Below are positions 26,063 through 37,604 of a DNA stretch of 64,000 nucleotides, in pieces. Each line of letters opens with the position of its first letter. Positions within the stretch are counted from its first letter, which is position 1. The notes beneath the pieces were generated by a model. The model was given only the letters and a program-made list of their open reading frames with translations, was not told the origin of the DNA and did not search any database. The stretch comes from Narthecium ossifragum (Eukaryota > Streptophyta > Magnoliopsida > Dioscoreales > Nartheciaceae). The stretch spans positions 28,282,581-28,346,580 of the forward strand of contig OY986966.1 in NCBI GenBank assembly GCA_963920575.1, read 5' to 3'. The position numbers and the translations under genes are program-made.

Positions 26063-26272
26063 TTATAAGATCACGTGACAGTTACTTTTATGACCCAGAC
26101 TATGACTCATCATCTGAGTCATAAAATTATACACACGTGGCATAAGATTGCAACTAAATAAAGAAAAAAGAGATGATAGCGGGCTGACGTGACATAAGTT
26201 ATTGGAGAGATGAGAGAGAGATAATGGGGGTGAATAGTTAGCCGTTTCAGGTGACACGGGCCCACGACCTAG
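26063..26272 (+). mobile_element. 5'-truncated Helitron, family A
   Basis: Matches the 3' half of the family A copies in the opposite orientation (GACTCATCATCTGAGTCATAA, cut here to the shared core ATCTGAGTCATAA; then ACACGTGGCATAAG). It ends GGTGACACGGGCCCACGAC then CTAG at 26269-26272, followed by a TA repeat. The 5' part is missing or diverged where it meets the family B copy. Confidence 0.6.
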
Positions 26273-26900
26273 TATATATATATGGTAGCCTGGACTCTCT
26301 TGTGTAAGCATGTGTTTGCAACGCTGTAGAGTGTAGAAGCACTCAAGGTGGAGCTTTCTTCTGCTTTCACTTCTAGACATTGCTGTACGGAACAATTTGT
26401 ATGTGATACTTATATATCTTGAGTTGCATGTCATATGGCACTACTTCTTCATTCTTTTTTTATGAATGAAGGGCTTCTAAAGGGATTGGAAAGCTTAAAA
26501 CCAAATATAAGACAGCGATGCGATCCTAAATATGATCTATACTTTTGCTCTATTTTTAAGTGACTCAAGAGGCCCATATCAACTTATCAAGAAGTGTAAA
26601 CTAAGGCTGTTCCTTAATAAGATGATGGCGTTTGTTCAAAAGAATACACTATCTAAGAAGTGTGTGTGTGTGTGTGTTGGGGGGGAGGTTTATATTAATT
26701 TTGTTTGAAATATGGCGGGAGGCAAACGGTCGGTATGGGGTAGGCTCCACGTTGCCGTTGCTTTAGGTGGCGCCAAAGGGTGACTTGGCGCTGTTGGGCG
26801 CACACTCTCGTGGGAAGGATGATGATAGCGATAGGATGCAACGTGGCCACGTCACCCGGCACATGTACCACTGACCACTCCTGGCCCCACCGGACCCACC

Positions 26901-26931
26901 CCCACCCCCCCCCCCCCCCCCTACCACGTCA
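26901..26931. repeat. Poly-C tract
   Basis: A C-rich run with a few A interruptions in a GC-rich intergenic patch; a simple repeat whose length may be unreliable in assemblies. Confidence 0.85.
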
Positions 26932-27022
26932 CCTCCCCCCACCTTCCCTTCTCTCTGCAGCCACCCTTGTTTCCGGAAGAGACCATCACTATGTAACCAT
27001 CACTATGTGTGCCCACAGGCTA

Positions 27023-27038
27023 AAACCCTAACCCTAAC
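27023..27038 (+). promoter_or_regulatory. Telo-box-like motif (AAACCCTAACCCTAAC)
   Basis: Two CCCTAA units matching the plant telomere repeat. Short interstitial copies (telo-boxes) recruit TRB proteins and Polycomb in Arabidopsis. The nearest gene starts 2.9 kb downstream, so a regulatory role is only a possibility. Confidence 0.5.
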
Positions 27039-28681
27039 AAAGAAGTTAGAGAGAGAGAGAGGACCTTTACGAACCCACATGGGGGTCATGGCCTGTTCAC
27101 AAGAAGATTCAAATATGGAAGGGGGAGGCCAAAACAGAATGAGTGGTTATGGCCGGGACCTTTTACTATTCTTGGCGTCGATCGCCACCGCCACGCCTGA
27201 CCGGTGGGGTTGGCGTCGGTGGTGGTGTTGGCCGGTGGTGTGACCCAACCGACGGGCCTTCCCATTTGTCGGCAAGCGCCATCCTGCCAGCAGCTCTCTA
27301 GCTAGCCTTGATGTAGTTACTCCACTAACTCCATACTCATCAGCAAAATTAGCAATGACTAAACATCAGATAATTATTCACTAGGGTTTTCCCTTCGCCG
27401 TTAGAAAAGAGACCAAACACAGGAGAGGAAATGGTGTTGTATATGTCTCATTCATCCTCAACAAATTAAGAAGTCTCCAGCTATATATATTGCTGAACAA
27501 ATTGGTACAAGAATATCCGCCACTACATGCAACTAGCTAGCTAGTCTCTCAACTTCCTATTATGTGAAACAAAGGGCTGTTGGGGTACTGAGGGACCTAT
27601 ATATTCCTTGATATGGGACACTGACTGAGTGATCATTGCTCCTTTGACTCCTTGCATGTTTAAAGGGCTGTGATCTCTTTGTTGGAAATCTATATATAGT
27701 TGATGTCCGGCCAGCGTCTCAAGCACTAATTCCATCCATTCTCATGGCTCCTGATATATATTTGGAGGCCAGGTATGCATATATGCATGCCTCCAGGGCG
27801 CGCGTCTTTTCTTGTCACTAGAAGATGCTTCTTTCCCTTCCTCTTTGGATGATAATTGTCCTATGGATGTAGAAGGCCAGCATATATGGTAGGTGTTCTA
27901 CAAGTAGGGATATATGAGCACACAGCTGCATGTTCTCTCATCAGAGTGGAAAACCACGATGACTTTGTTTGTTTCTTATAGGTCGGCATGCATGGCATGG
28001 CCAGCGTGCCAAAAACAGTGTATGGTGGCTTTCAAAGCGGTGATACATGCAGCATGGTATATATATGTGCTTTTCAGGCACAGCTTTACAGTGTGTCTTG
28101 TTGCACGGCGGTTGGGTACTTCCGATCGGTTTGATAGATCTAGATCTTTAACCAATATTAATGCATTTGGAGTTACAGGGTTTTCAGATCTTTGTTCTGA
28201 TACCATGTTAATTAATTCTAGACAGCACGCATAAGCCGATGATAAGAGTAAAAATATGAGATATTCACTTTGTGTCCGATTACATCAAAATGATCATAAA
28301 CTAACTCGTTCCAAGATAATCATAAAAATTATAAGTATATGGCAATTTTACATGTTTAAACCCAAATGGAGATATATTAATATTGCCATAGCTAGATATT
28401 TCATCTAGCATATATACAATTCATATATAATTCATGCATTCTTGACAATATAATTAAGAGAACAAAATATCACATGAACCCTTGTGGATTACCCGGCCGT
28501 GACTGTGTTAAATTCTTAAGCCTTGCATGCCATGGATATAAGAAACCCTAGTGCTTGGCAAAATGTCAGAACTGTTGTATTAATGGAACACGGAGTCTTA
28601 ATTTGACATAATTAAATAAGTTGAAGATGAAGTGGCTATATGATCTCATCCAATGTGTTTCTGAGTTGTTTCTAAGTTTTA

Positions 28682-28822
28682 GGGGCCGTTTGGATTAAGG
28701 ATAGGATAAGTTTGTATGTTGAATAAAATAAACGTTATGTAAACATTAAAGATAGTTATATATAATTGTGGATAAAGTGTTTGGATGTATAAATGGGGTT
28801 TATGCATACTTATCCTCGGGCC
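28682..28822. mobile_element. Small MITE, same family as the host of the nested hAT element
   Basis: Starts GGGGCCGTTTGGATTAAGGA and ends CTTATCCTCGGGCC, about 141 bp and AT-rich inside. The internal words GATAAGTTTGTATG, TGAATAAAATAAA and TTTGGATGTATA recur in reverse complement at 37488-37604. It represents the family without the hAT insertion. Confidence 0.65.
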
Positions 28823-29812
28823 TTAAATTGCCATTCTATCTAGTAACATATGTGTTGGTGAGAATCAACTGCCCTAATTATCATTAATTCCAATACCTAA
28901 ACAACGTATATGTAATTGTCAAAGATGCTTTATATATATGTGATTAAGCATGTGACTTTGAGACTCTAATCAAGATAGTCTAAGAAAGTCGGCCGGCCTA
29001 ACAACACATGTGCTCCCCATGATATCAAATTACGTGTCAACCTCTCCTTCTCCCTTAAAAACAATTAGCAACCCTAATTAATGATCGTATGCATCCCTGC
29101 TGCCACCATATATGTTTGCTTCCACGGGACACGTAGAAACATCACTAACAACAACGTTGGTTATCCTAATCCATTGTATTGGATGCAAATTAATTAATTA
29201 GGGGAGCAAATCCATCCTTATCCCAACATTAAAGTCTAAGTTTAATACCTTTAATTTGTCACCACCAACATTGACAACCTTGCAGACCCATGCGGTCCCC
29301 TTTCTTAGTTAAAGAACCCTAGCTAGGTAGGTTTCCCTATGGGGAGGCACACGCAAGGCTAAGTGGCTAACCACCGTATATAATATAACCTCCCTGACCC
29401 CATTGCATGTATGCTTGAGCTGGATACAAAGGTTGGGCTGCGGAGGACACCCCAAAGTCCACATAGAATAATACAATGGATGTGGGAAGTGGGAAGGGGA
29501 GGGAATCATCCAGGGTGTTTTCATGAGAGAAAAGGTGATGGAGGAGTTGGAAAGAAGGTAAGGGATAGGGATGGGAGCAGCAGGTTGGGTGATTAGGGCT
29601 ATCATGTGAGTTCATGTGCATTGCATTGCAAGAACATGGCATGCATGCATGCCCTATGCTACCCAGTACCCACACCAAGCTAGCTAGCTAGCTTAGCTTA
29701 GCTAACCTCCTTTGCATGCATCTCTCTCTCGATCACACTCTTCTTTCTCTCTCTAAACTCACTGTGGACTCATCCTCTCAAGTAGCTAGCTTGGATCATG
29801 TCTCCAAAAGGG

Positions 29813-29820
29813 TATATAAG
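29813..29820 (+). promoter_or_regulatory. TATA box of the UPBEAT1-like gene
   Basis: TATATAAG stands 134 bp upstream of the ATG at 29947, preceded by a CT-rich stretch. With a start about 30 bp downstream, the leader would be about 100 nt. Confidence 0.65.
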
Positions 29821-29946
29821 AGGCCCTCCATCCCAAGACGATGGAACACTTGGGTATTGATTTGATAGCATAGAACCATCAAAGGAAAAGAAGTTCATTA
29901 CCATAAAAAGAAAAGAAAAGAGTTGGATAGCTAGCTAGTATCACAC

Positions 29947-30282
29947 ATGTCTAACCATCTGCAATCACTTCTCCTCGCTCCGGATTCGACAGGCGAAGCT
30001 CCGCGCCGATTGTCATCGAGGGGACCGTCATTCTTGATTCGTGTACAGAGAAGAGGAGGGAGGCAGAAGAAGGTTGCCGCCAATGGTGCAGTCCCTGCGA
30101 GAAGTCCGGCGAGCCGTCTGGAGAGGAGGGTTCGAGCCCTGCAGAGACTTGTGCCTAATGGGAAGTCGATGGCGGTCGACGGGCTCGTCCAGGAGGCCGC
30201 CGACTACATCGCCAGCCTCGAAATGAAGGTCAATGCGATGCAGATCATGGTGAGAGTGCTGTCTGGAGATGCTGATACATGA
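29947..30282 (+). CDS. Small atypical bHLH protein, UPBEAT1-like
   Basis: A single exon of 111 residues. The C-terminal half is a helix-loop-helix without the E-box-reading basic residues: RVRALQRLVPNGKSMAVDGL at 61-80, then VQEAADYIASLEMKVNAMQI at 81-100 and MVRVLSG. This pattern matches the UPBEAT1 (bHLH151) group. Arabidopsis UPB1 controls peroxidase genes and the balance between root cell division and elongation. The N-terminus is Arg/Ser-rich (RLSSRG, VQRRGGRQKK), probably nuclear targeting. The gene has a good TATA box and no intron. Assignment to the UPB1 group is by motif resemblance only. It could instead be another short HLH regulator such as a PAR1 or IBH1 relative. Confidence 0.8.
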   Translation: MSNHLQSLLLAPDSTGEAPRRLSSRGPSFLIRVQRRGGRQKKVAANGAVPARSPASRLERRVRALQRLVPNGKSMAVDGLVQEAADYIASLEMKVNAMQIMVRVLSGDADT

Positions 30283-31003
30283 TTTGAGAGGATACATAGA
30301 TGATGATGACGACATTTAGCTACTGTTGGCCGGGATTTGTTCTGTAGAGATAATTAGCTGCAGAAGCATTGTGTTACGATTGCATTCATTCATGTCTTGA
30401 ACTTCAAATTCTTATGTATTTTAAGATTCTTTGTTAGCACTATCAATAAGTACTCCTTAATTGTCTCATACTGGCGTGGCGTTGCCTCAAGCGATTGGGT
30501 TGGGCCAATGGGCCGTGCTGTGATCTGTTACTCGCTGGGCCTCAAGCAGTGCCAAGTAGCAGGCTTTTGGCTGATCGGGATGAAGGCTAAAGATTTCGTA
30601 TTTGGTTTGGGTTCTATATAAATTCCCAGATCATGTATGGGTTTTCGATTTGGTTTCTTGTCATTGGGTCCTACCGAAACCCGATATGTTTCACCTGAAA
30701 CTTAAAACCACGGTTTCGGGTATAACTGAAACTTAAACCCGATTGTGTGCAACATAAATATTAAATAGCCCAGACCATATATGGATTTCGTGCTTGATTT
30801 CTTCGGATCGATATCAAACGAAACCATGCAACCATTCAATGTAATAATAAATAGTAGTCACAAAATTATTGAACATGAGCATGAGGCATGCCATTGATTA
30901 GGATGGAAGCTATATACTATAGTAATTAAGGAAGTTGTGTTCATATAGCCAATTGACTTTCCTATTCCAAAAAAATATATGAAATGCATACCATCGTACA
31001 TAG

Positions 31004-31604
31004 TAGGCATGAGCGTCCAGCCTATCGGCTCGAATTCTTCCCAGACCTGTTCGAAAAATTTCAAATCTAAGCCCGACCAAGCCCGAAACTGGGCCCGATT
31101 GGGCTCCAACTCGTCAACATTGGGCTCAGGCTTAGATATATCTTAGTCCAATCCGACTCGTCTTGATTCCGATGCTTATATTCAAACAACTCCTCAAACC
31201 CCATCTGAAATTCTTTTCCTACACATCTTTTACTCCCGCTTCCACCCTACATCCATGAATCCATTCCCTAACTCTCTCTCTCTCTAGTCTCCTCATACTG
31301 TCATCTCTCTCTCTCCCTATTTGACTTCACCATCATATTCACAACTCTCTCCTTCTCTCCTCTCGCCATAACTCTCTCTTCGTCTAGTTATGATTTGAAT
31401 TTAATTAATTCAGAGATGATTGAGGTTGGACATAGATTGAGCCTGATGCCTTGCCGGGCCGGCCTAAACGGGTTTCGGTATAAGTAACTAAGCCCAACCC
31501 GGCCCGCAATAACAACAATATTGACCTTGGACGGACCTTAACCTGACCCAAGCCCATGAATTTTGGGCCCAGGCCGGGCCGGCCCAACTAGATGAGTAAC
31601 CCTA
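31004..31604. mobile_element. Possible hAT-type element with GGGCC-rich interior
   Basis: The left end is TAGGCATGAGCGTCCAGCC; the right end in reverse complement is TAGGGTTACTCATCTAG. The 8-bp flanks are GTACATAG and GTATGTAG (6 of 8 match). The inside is rich in GGCCCGA/GGGCCGGCC words, with a CT-rich centre. The inverted repeats are weak, so the boundaries are tentative. Confidence 0.35.
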
Positions 31605-32351
31605 GTATGTAGTATAGTATGGTAGTTTTGAGTGAACTCGGAGAGTAGAGGCCATAGTAGTTTCCAAACAGGCCAAGAAGCCCATTTCTCAATTTCACAA
31701 TTTAATGATCTCAGTCCAAACCGGCCCAAATCCTTAATCAATTGAGCCCACTAAGCTCATGCACAGCTTTAACAACCAGATAGTTTGATTTCCTAAAACA
31801 ATTATCTTTACGCATATGAACCCGTAATCTGTTGTTATCATAACTTTATTCCTCTATTTTAATAGTTGATTGTTTAATTCTGTCTAGGATTATATAACTT
31901 AATTTCTCCTATCGTTGACGAGCACTGTGATCTAATGGAGAGTAATCAAATGCTACTTTCAGACGAATTGGCGATGACCCACCGTAGCCCACTATAAAGA
32001 CATAAAAATATCTGTAACAAATGCCGAATAACAAGTCGTTCTAATAAGTGAAGTTATCATGTCTCCTCTTGGTATAGCATTTCTATGTCACATCACATCG
32101 CCTGCGTATGATGAAACGTAATTTGATCAGGTTTGTGATCACGAATGGATTAATTTATCAATATTCGTATGCTAGCAAGAGGATGTCATGTGAAGTTGTT
32201 TTATAAAAAATGGAATTTTATTGACGAATAACACCTTTTCCTATTGTCATTATTGAGCCCATAGGCTTATTGTATAAGCTAATATAGGTAGGTAGTCGAC
32301 TGATTGACTGCCCTGACCACGAGATACTCCCTCCGGGATGTTATATGTATA

Positions 32352-32478
32352 CTAGGTGAGCCCCGTGTTACATGTTTCGGATAATCACCCACTGTTTCTC
32401 TCTCATCCTCTATCAATGACTCGGCTGTCACGTATGAGGAAATACATGAGTCAGATCATGAGTCATAAAACTTGATCT

Positions 32479-32480
<2 letters not shown>
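32352..32480 (-). mobile_element. Truncated family A Helitron end
   Basis: CTAGGTGAGCCCCGTGTTACATG followed by words shared with family A (here TGAGTCAGATCATGAGTCAT and CTTGATCTTATA). On the minus strand it ends in CTAG at 32352. The 5' end is lost in a long AT repeat. Confidence 0.45.

Positions 32481-32481
<1 letters not shown>

Positions 32482-32512
<31 letters not shown>
32482..32512. repeat. (AT)n microsatellite
   Basis: An uninterrupted AT dinucleotide run adjoining the truncated Helitron end. Confidence 0.9.
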
Positions 32513-33115
32513 TTCTTGTTTGTTATAATTACTTATTTAAAATTGGGTTTTGGTTTTGGTTTTGGGTGGACCAATTTTTTTTTCAACATCACAAATAAAT
32601 TACAAAATATTATTTATTTGCAGAAATACACAGTAGTGTGCTGATTCAGTCAAGCCGAGGAGTTGAGAAACATAAAGATCGTCGAACAATCCACCCAAAA
32701 ACTCAAGGCCCACACCAGATATGGTTTGAATGGGCCAACCATTTTGTGCTAGAATCTGTAAATCTGCACCGATCCCTCTTTAGCCGAAATATATAGTTTC
32801 TCATAATTATTAACTCCAGTCTCATACTCTCATAGCTGTCTAGTACTCTCGATCAGCGTCACTGCATTCGTCACATGCACCTCTTCCAATTAGTAATCAC
32901 CCTTCGTATCGTCAACTCAAACAAGCCTCATCATATGAACATTATTAATTAACGTACACCTAGAATTAAAGCCCACACCGATATCCATGTTGAGTTGGTC
33001 AAAAAAACCATACCAATAAGCAAATATAAGCCAATTTCAATGTTTACTAATCATCTCAACGTTTTCACATCTTCTTTAAAAAAAAATACACCTGATCTTC
33101 TCAAATATATATATA

Positions 33116-33288
33116 CTAGTTACGTCCCATACCACCTAACAGGATAACCACCAACCCCAACCCAATAACCACCCAATAACTCTCTCTTACTAAACTCCAT
33201 CATGTCACATAGGCTTCACCTATGATATTCTCTGATCATGTAAGATAATAAAAATTTCACTTATAACCATAGCCTTATATAAGAATGA
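33116..33288 (-). mobile_element. Non-autonomous Helitron, family B
   Basis: The minus-strand 5' end is TCATTCTTATATAAGG at 33288 and the 3' end is ...CGTAACTAG at 33116, next to TA repeats on both sides. The inside shares ATAACCACC, CATAGGCTTCACCTA and TTTCACTTATAACCAT with the copy at 45161-45345. The 3' hairpin is weaker than in the other copies. Confidence 0.6.
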
Positions 33289-36200
33289 TATATATATATA
33301 TATTCATTATTCACTGCTGCTTTCTGTTCTCTTGAAAATCAAACAAAAACCAGCAACTTTTTTACTGATCAACTGTCTCCTCTACATGCAGATCTTGTGG
33401 CTCCCTTCAATATCTCTCTGACTCTAGCTCTCTCTCTCTGGCATTCTTGTGCTTGGTGAATCTAGCTAGTTTAAATATATATAGAAGGTGTGATTGGATT
33501 GGAGAGCCAACCACACACAGTCATCATACCATATCTCTGAACTCCAGGCCGGAAAGACCATAACCACTTCATCACTTCCTTTCTCAGTTCCAACTGGAAG
33601 ATTGACCACATATCACTTCCCACCCACTGTTTACCGTCAACTCTTGCATCACCACCATCTTATTGCATTCAAACAATTATAATAAGTACAACTGATCCAT
33701 CCATCCATCCATCCATCTCTCTCTCTCTTCTTTCTAGATCTTTTGTTCCTCTATCCAATCCATCACGCAAAGTAACAGCCAGCATTAAAATACTAGGACT
33801 ACTGCACTTATACGTAAACCCCCCACGCCATATGAGAACAAAACAAAATAGTGCGCGATTCCCGAGGCTGATCTTGTCCTTTTTCGTTTCCCCGTCCTCA
33901 TATATTATTGATATCTCAGAAGAGTCCTTGTTTGACCACACTAGTTTGTTTTATTTTTCTTATTCTGCTGATATCCTCGTCCCCTCATCCAGGTATTGGA
34001 CTTTGACTAGTATAACATGGTCGTCGAGCTAGTTAATCCCATTCTCTAAAATATGCATATAAATTCACATAATTTATTTAATAAAAGGGAACGTCCTTTT
34101 TTTATTTTTTTATTTAAATAGCCTGGAGTCACGAGGGATCATGTGCATAATATTTAGATAAGTAGAGGTCGTATATGCTATTCTTGGTTTTTTTAGAGCG
34201 GGGTGAGCTGACCCTTTTGTAGTTGTAGTCTTGTAGAGAAGATAAGAGTCACCCCGCGAATCCCGCGTGGGGCCCGGTTCATTTAATGTGACGTGGAGCC
34301 TACTGGGATGTTGTCGTGTGGGGTCGCTCATCTGGAAGTTAGTAGCGGGACCCACCGATTAGATGCTGCTTTACGGAATTCGATAGGAGGACCTATTAAT
34401 ATATTTGTACTTTAATAAGGGGTTCGGTGTGAGAATACTAGTGCTATAATGAGTCTATAATATACTAATCACCGTCTATTGAGATAATTTAATCTTTTTG
34501 GAATTTGATGCAGCCTCTCGATCCGCGGTATATGTGGAGCAACATGGTCCATTAGTTGTAGCAACTTCTTTGGTTTGGAAAACGTTTTCATCGTTTTGTT
34601 CCTTGATTCCATTCTTGGTTTTTTTTTTTCTTTTTTTGTTTCTGTTCTGTAATTTGTGGCGATTGTGTTTGATGTGGATTGTTTTAAACTTGTACTCTAA
34701 ATTTAATTATGGAATTGTGTTCGATTGTAGTAATAAAAACTCTTTATTGTCTATCGATTTAGGTTTTTGAGTTGAGTGATTAAAGCTTTTCTGATGCTAT
34801 CATGACCATGAGAGATCACATGTGACTGTGTCATGATATGCTATGCTATATTAATATAAATTCACCCTTATTTGCTGACTTAAAGCTTTTAAATTGAGTG
34901 GGTTGTGTTCTTTCGAAATGATAATTTGATGCTTTCATATTTTTTTTTGAAACAGATATGTTGTTTTCAACCAAATATTTTGTTTTAAAAAAGACAATTT
35001 CCTTGGCTGCTATTTCTATTTCTATGAAAACAAAAACAAACATTTGAACCGGACATATGGAGTTGATTATAATACGATTTTTCAGGTAACGAGCAACATG
35101 TTGTATTTTTGATTTGCAGCTCACTTGAATCATATCATTCCACTTGTTAGCCCCAGATCATTAGACCCATATGGAGCGTTACAGTGTATTATATGATGTT
35201 GTATCATGTCGATTATTTGATTTGGCTATATCAAACCATGTTAAGATTATTTATTTATTTTTATTTTTTTAAGAGATAAGTCGAAGCTGGGGGTAAGACC
35301 ACTTACAACAATCCAGAGAGATCTGATGGTGGCACATCAAATTCCTTACACCAAAAACTACCGGACGGATTTATTCTCCCAGCTTTCGCTAGGTGATCCG
35401 CCGACATATTAAACTCCCTAACAACAAACCAAAAACCATGTTAAGATTATAAAGCAACAAACTAATCTCTCAAAACGCTTTCTCAATGCGATTGAGCAGC
35501 CGGCAAATAAATCAATGTATTCTTGAAGGGATTCAAACTCTTAGGCTCGTTTGGTTTGAGAATACAAAATATGAACATAAGTGATGATAGAAGATTTTTA
35601 AGATAAATATTTTAAAAAAAGATAATAATTAATAATTAAAAAAATAAGAATATACCAGTATTTTTGAGGATAAAATAAGAGATAAAGGGGTTACCGCCGT
35701 CTGTTCCCGAAACAAACGGGGGCTGACAGTTTGTTTATTTGTTTATAGAGCACCTGTCTATTTATAAAGGTTGGAATCGCAGATAAAGAAGAAGAAAAAA
35801 GAGCCACAGACTCGCCTTTCCTAGTCAAACAACAATCACATTGTGACAGAGAAAATCATAGGCTAAAATGAACGATAATATGCTATTGTGAGAGGTCACC
35901 TCAAGCAAGAGTTTGAACAACATGTTACATGTCCTAATCTGATATAACTTGAGGAATCACATTGTGATTGCCGGATGGTGCTTTTGAATCTATGGTGGCA
36001 TTTGGGAATGTTTGTTAATTTCTCTTTAGTTTATATACCGAGAGAGTTGAATGTGAGGGCTGATGAGCTTGCTCGCGCGGCCCGGGTGAGGGAGTTTTGT
36101 TCCCTGTAAGCCTGTAAGGCTCTAGCTTCGGCTTAATTTCTCAAAAAAAAACCTCGCCTTTGATTGGCCTATAGAAACTTACATGATTATTTGTTACATC

Positions 36201-36480
36201 ACTATATTTTAAATGAGAGTTCCCAAATCAAATGTGCGGCTGATCGTCATTCTAATCATTTAGTTATACTTCAAACATATTTTTGAAATAATTGGTTACA
36301 TCGAACAGCATCAGATCTTTTTTTAGCTGCATATTCAAAGACAGTTCGCTGTAGAATTTGGCTTTTATATCAAGGTGTTGCATCGGATGACCGCTGCATC
36401 GATCAAACTTGAAAACAATTAGCTCTTTTTTTAGAAAATTTTCTAAAACATACCTAGATAAAGGGGGAGAAAAACCCTAA

Positions 36481-37604
36481 GGGTCCGTTTCGATTAAGGA
36501 TAGAGGTGGCAATTCGGGTTCACGGGTCGGGTTCGGGTCGGGTCATACACTGACCCGTTTATTAAATACCAAATCCGAATCCGACCCGTTTAATAAACGG
36601 GTCTGGTTTTATAAAACTCAAACCCGACCCATTTATAAATGGGTCAATCCGACCCGACCCGTCTAACCCGTTTATGAAACGGGTCGGATCGGGTTCCGGT
36701 TGACCTGCCACGACCCAGGAGGGAGAGGCGGCGCCGGCAGCCGGATCTGAGTCGTGGACGGCCGGATCTGAGTCGTGGACGGCGGATCTGGCCGGATTTG
36801 AGTCATGGACGCCCGGATCTGAGTCGTGGACGGCGGATCTGGTCGGATCTGAGTCGTGGACGACAGTGGGGCTTCGTGGTCGTGGTCAGTGGCGGGCGTG
36901 GTCGATGACTTCGCGATCTGAGTCGTGGAGGATGAGGGGGCTGCGCCGCCGTGGAGGACGAGGGGGCTGCGCCGCCGTGGAGGACCAGGGGGGCGCCGCC
37001 GTGGAGGACCAGGGGGCCGCGCCGCTGCTAGTTGGAGAGGAGAAGGTGGAGGAAGTAGGAGGTGGCAGGTGGGTTAAGATGGCCGAGGAAGAAGAGAGGG
37101 AGGAGAGGAAGAGGGTTGGGAGGGCGGGAAGGAGAGGAAGAGAGGAAGGAGAGGAAGAGAGGGTTGGGACTTGGGAGAGGAGGAGAACATAGGGGTGGCG
37201 GGTTAGGATGGTCGGGGAGAAGGAGGAGGAGAGGAAGAGTGTTGGGAGAGGAGGAGAAGAAGAGAGGCTGAGATCACCTGAGAGAGGGTGAGGCTGACCT
37301 GCTGAGATCAGTTGAGAGAGGGTTTTGACTTTTTAATTTTGTTTATTTTTAAACGGGTTGACCCGCCTAACCCGCGGATCAACCAGACCGGACCCATTTA
37401 TGACCCGAACCCGTTTATGTCAAACCCAAACCCGTTTAACTTGGGTCGGGTCGGGTTCACGGGTCATGACCCGGATTGCCACCCCTAATTAAGGATAAGA
37501 ATGTATACATCCAAACCATTTTACATAACTACCTTTAATTGTTACATAATTTTTATTTTATTCACTATGCAAACTTATCATATACTCAATTCAAACAAAC
37601 TCTT
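36481..37604. mobile_element. MITE split by a nested hAT element
   Basis: The outer parts, 36481-36500 and 37488-37604, together resemble the intact MITE at 28682-28822 in reverse orientation (CATCCAAACC, TTTATTTTATTCA, AAACTTATCATATA). The 987-bp hAT element at 36501-37487 lies between them. Confidence 0.65.
36501..37487. mobile_element. Non-autonomous hAT element with 8-bp target-site duplication
   Basis: Terminal inverted repeats are TAGAGGTGGCAATTCGGGT (left) and TAGGGGTGGCAATCCGGGT (right, reverse complement). The flanking 8-bp direct repeat is ATTAAGGA (36493-36500 and 37488-37495). Subterminal regions repeat GGGTCGGGT/ACCCGACCC. The inside has five or so copies of GGATCTGAGTCGTGGACG (about 36745-36865), then a GGA/GAGG purine-rich stretch. 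No transposase. The 108-codon Arg/Glu/Gly-rich frame at 36866-37192 looks like a composition artefact. Confidence 0.85.

Larger units (their letters stand above)
22455..29812. other. Gene-poor intergenic region with a transposon cluster
   Basis: No gene supported. It contains GT-rich sequence near 22928, the Helitron group at 23964-26272, a poly-C run at about 26901-26931, a telomere-like motif at 27023-27038, GC-rich unassigned DNA at about 26750-27260, and a small MITE at 28682-28822. The 24.73-25.61 kb stretch between Helitrons shows nothing recognisable. Confidence 0.6.

Noticed and set aside
34498..34770. A 90-codon frame with hydrophobic Phe/Leu stretch
   Set aside because: The Phe/Leu run comes from T-rich sequence; no homology pattern and no conserved start context.
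36866..37192. A 108-codon Arg/Glu/Gly-rich frame
   Set aside because: It lies entirely inside the hAT element's tandem repeats and purine tract; the composition explains the open frame.
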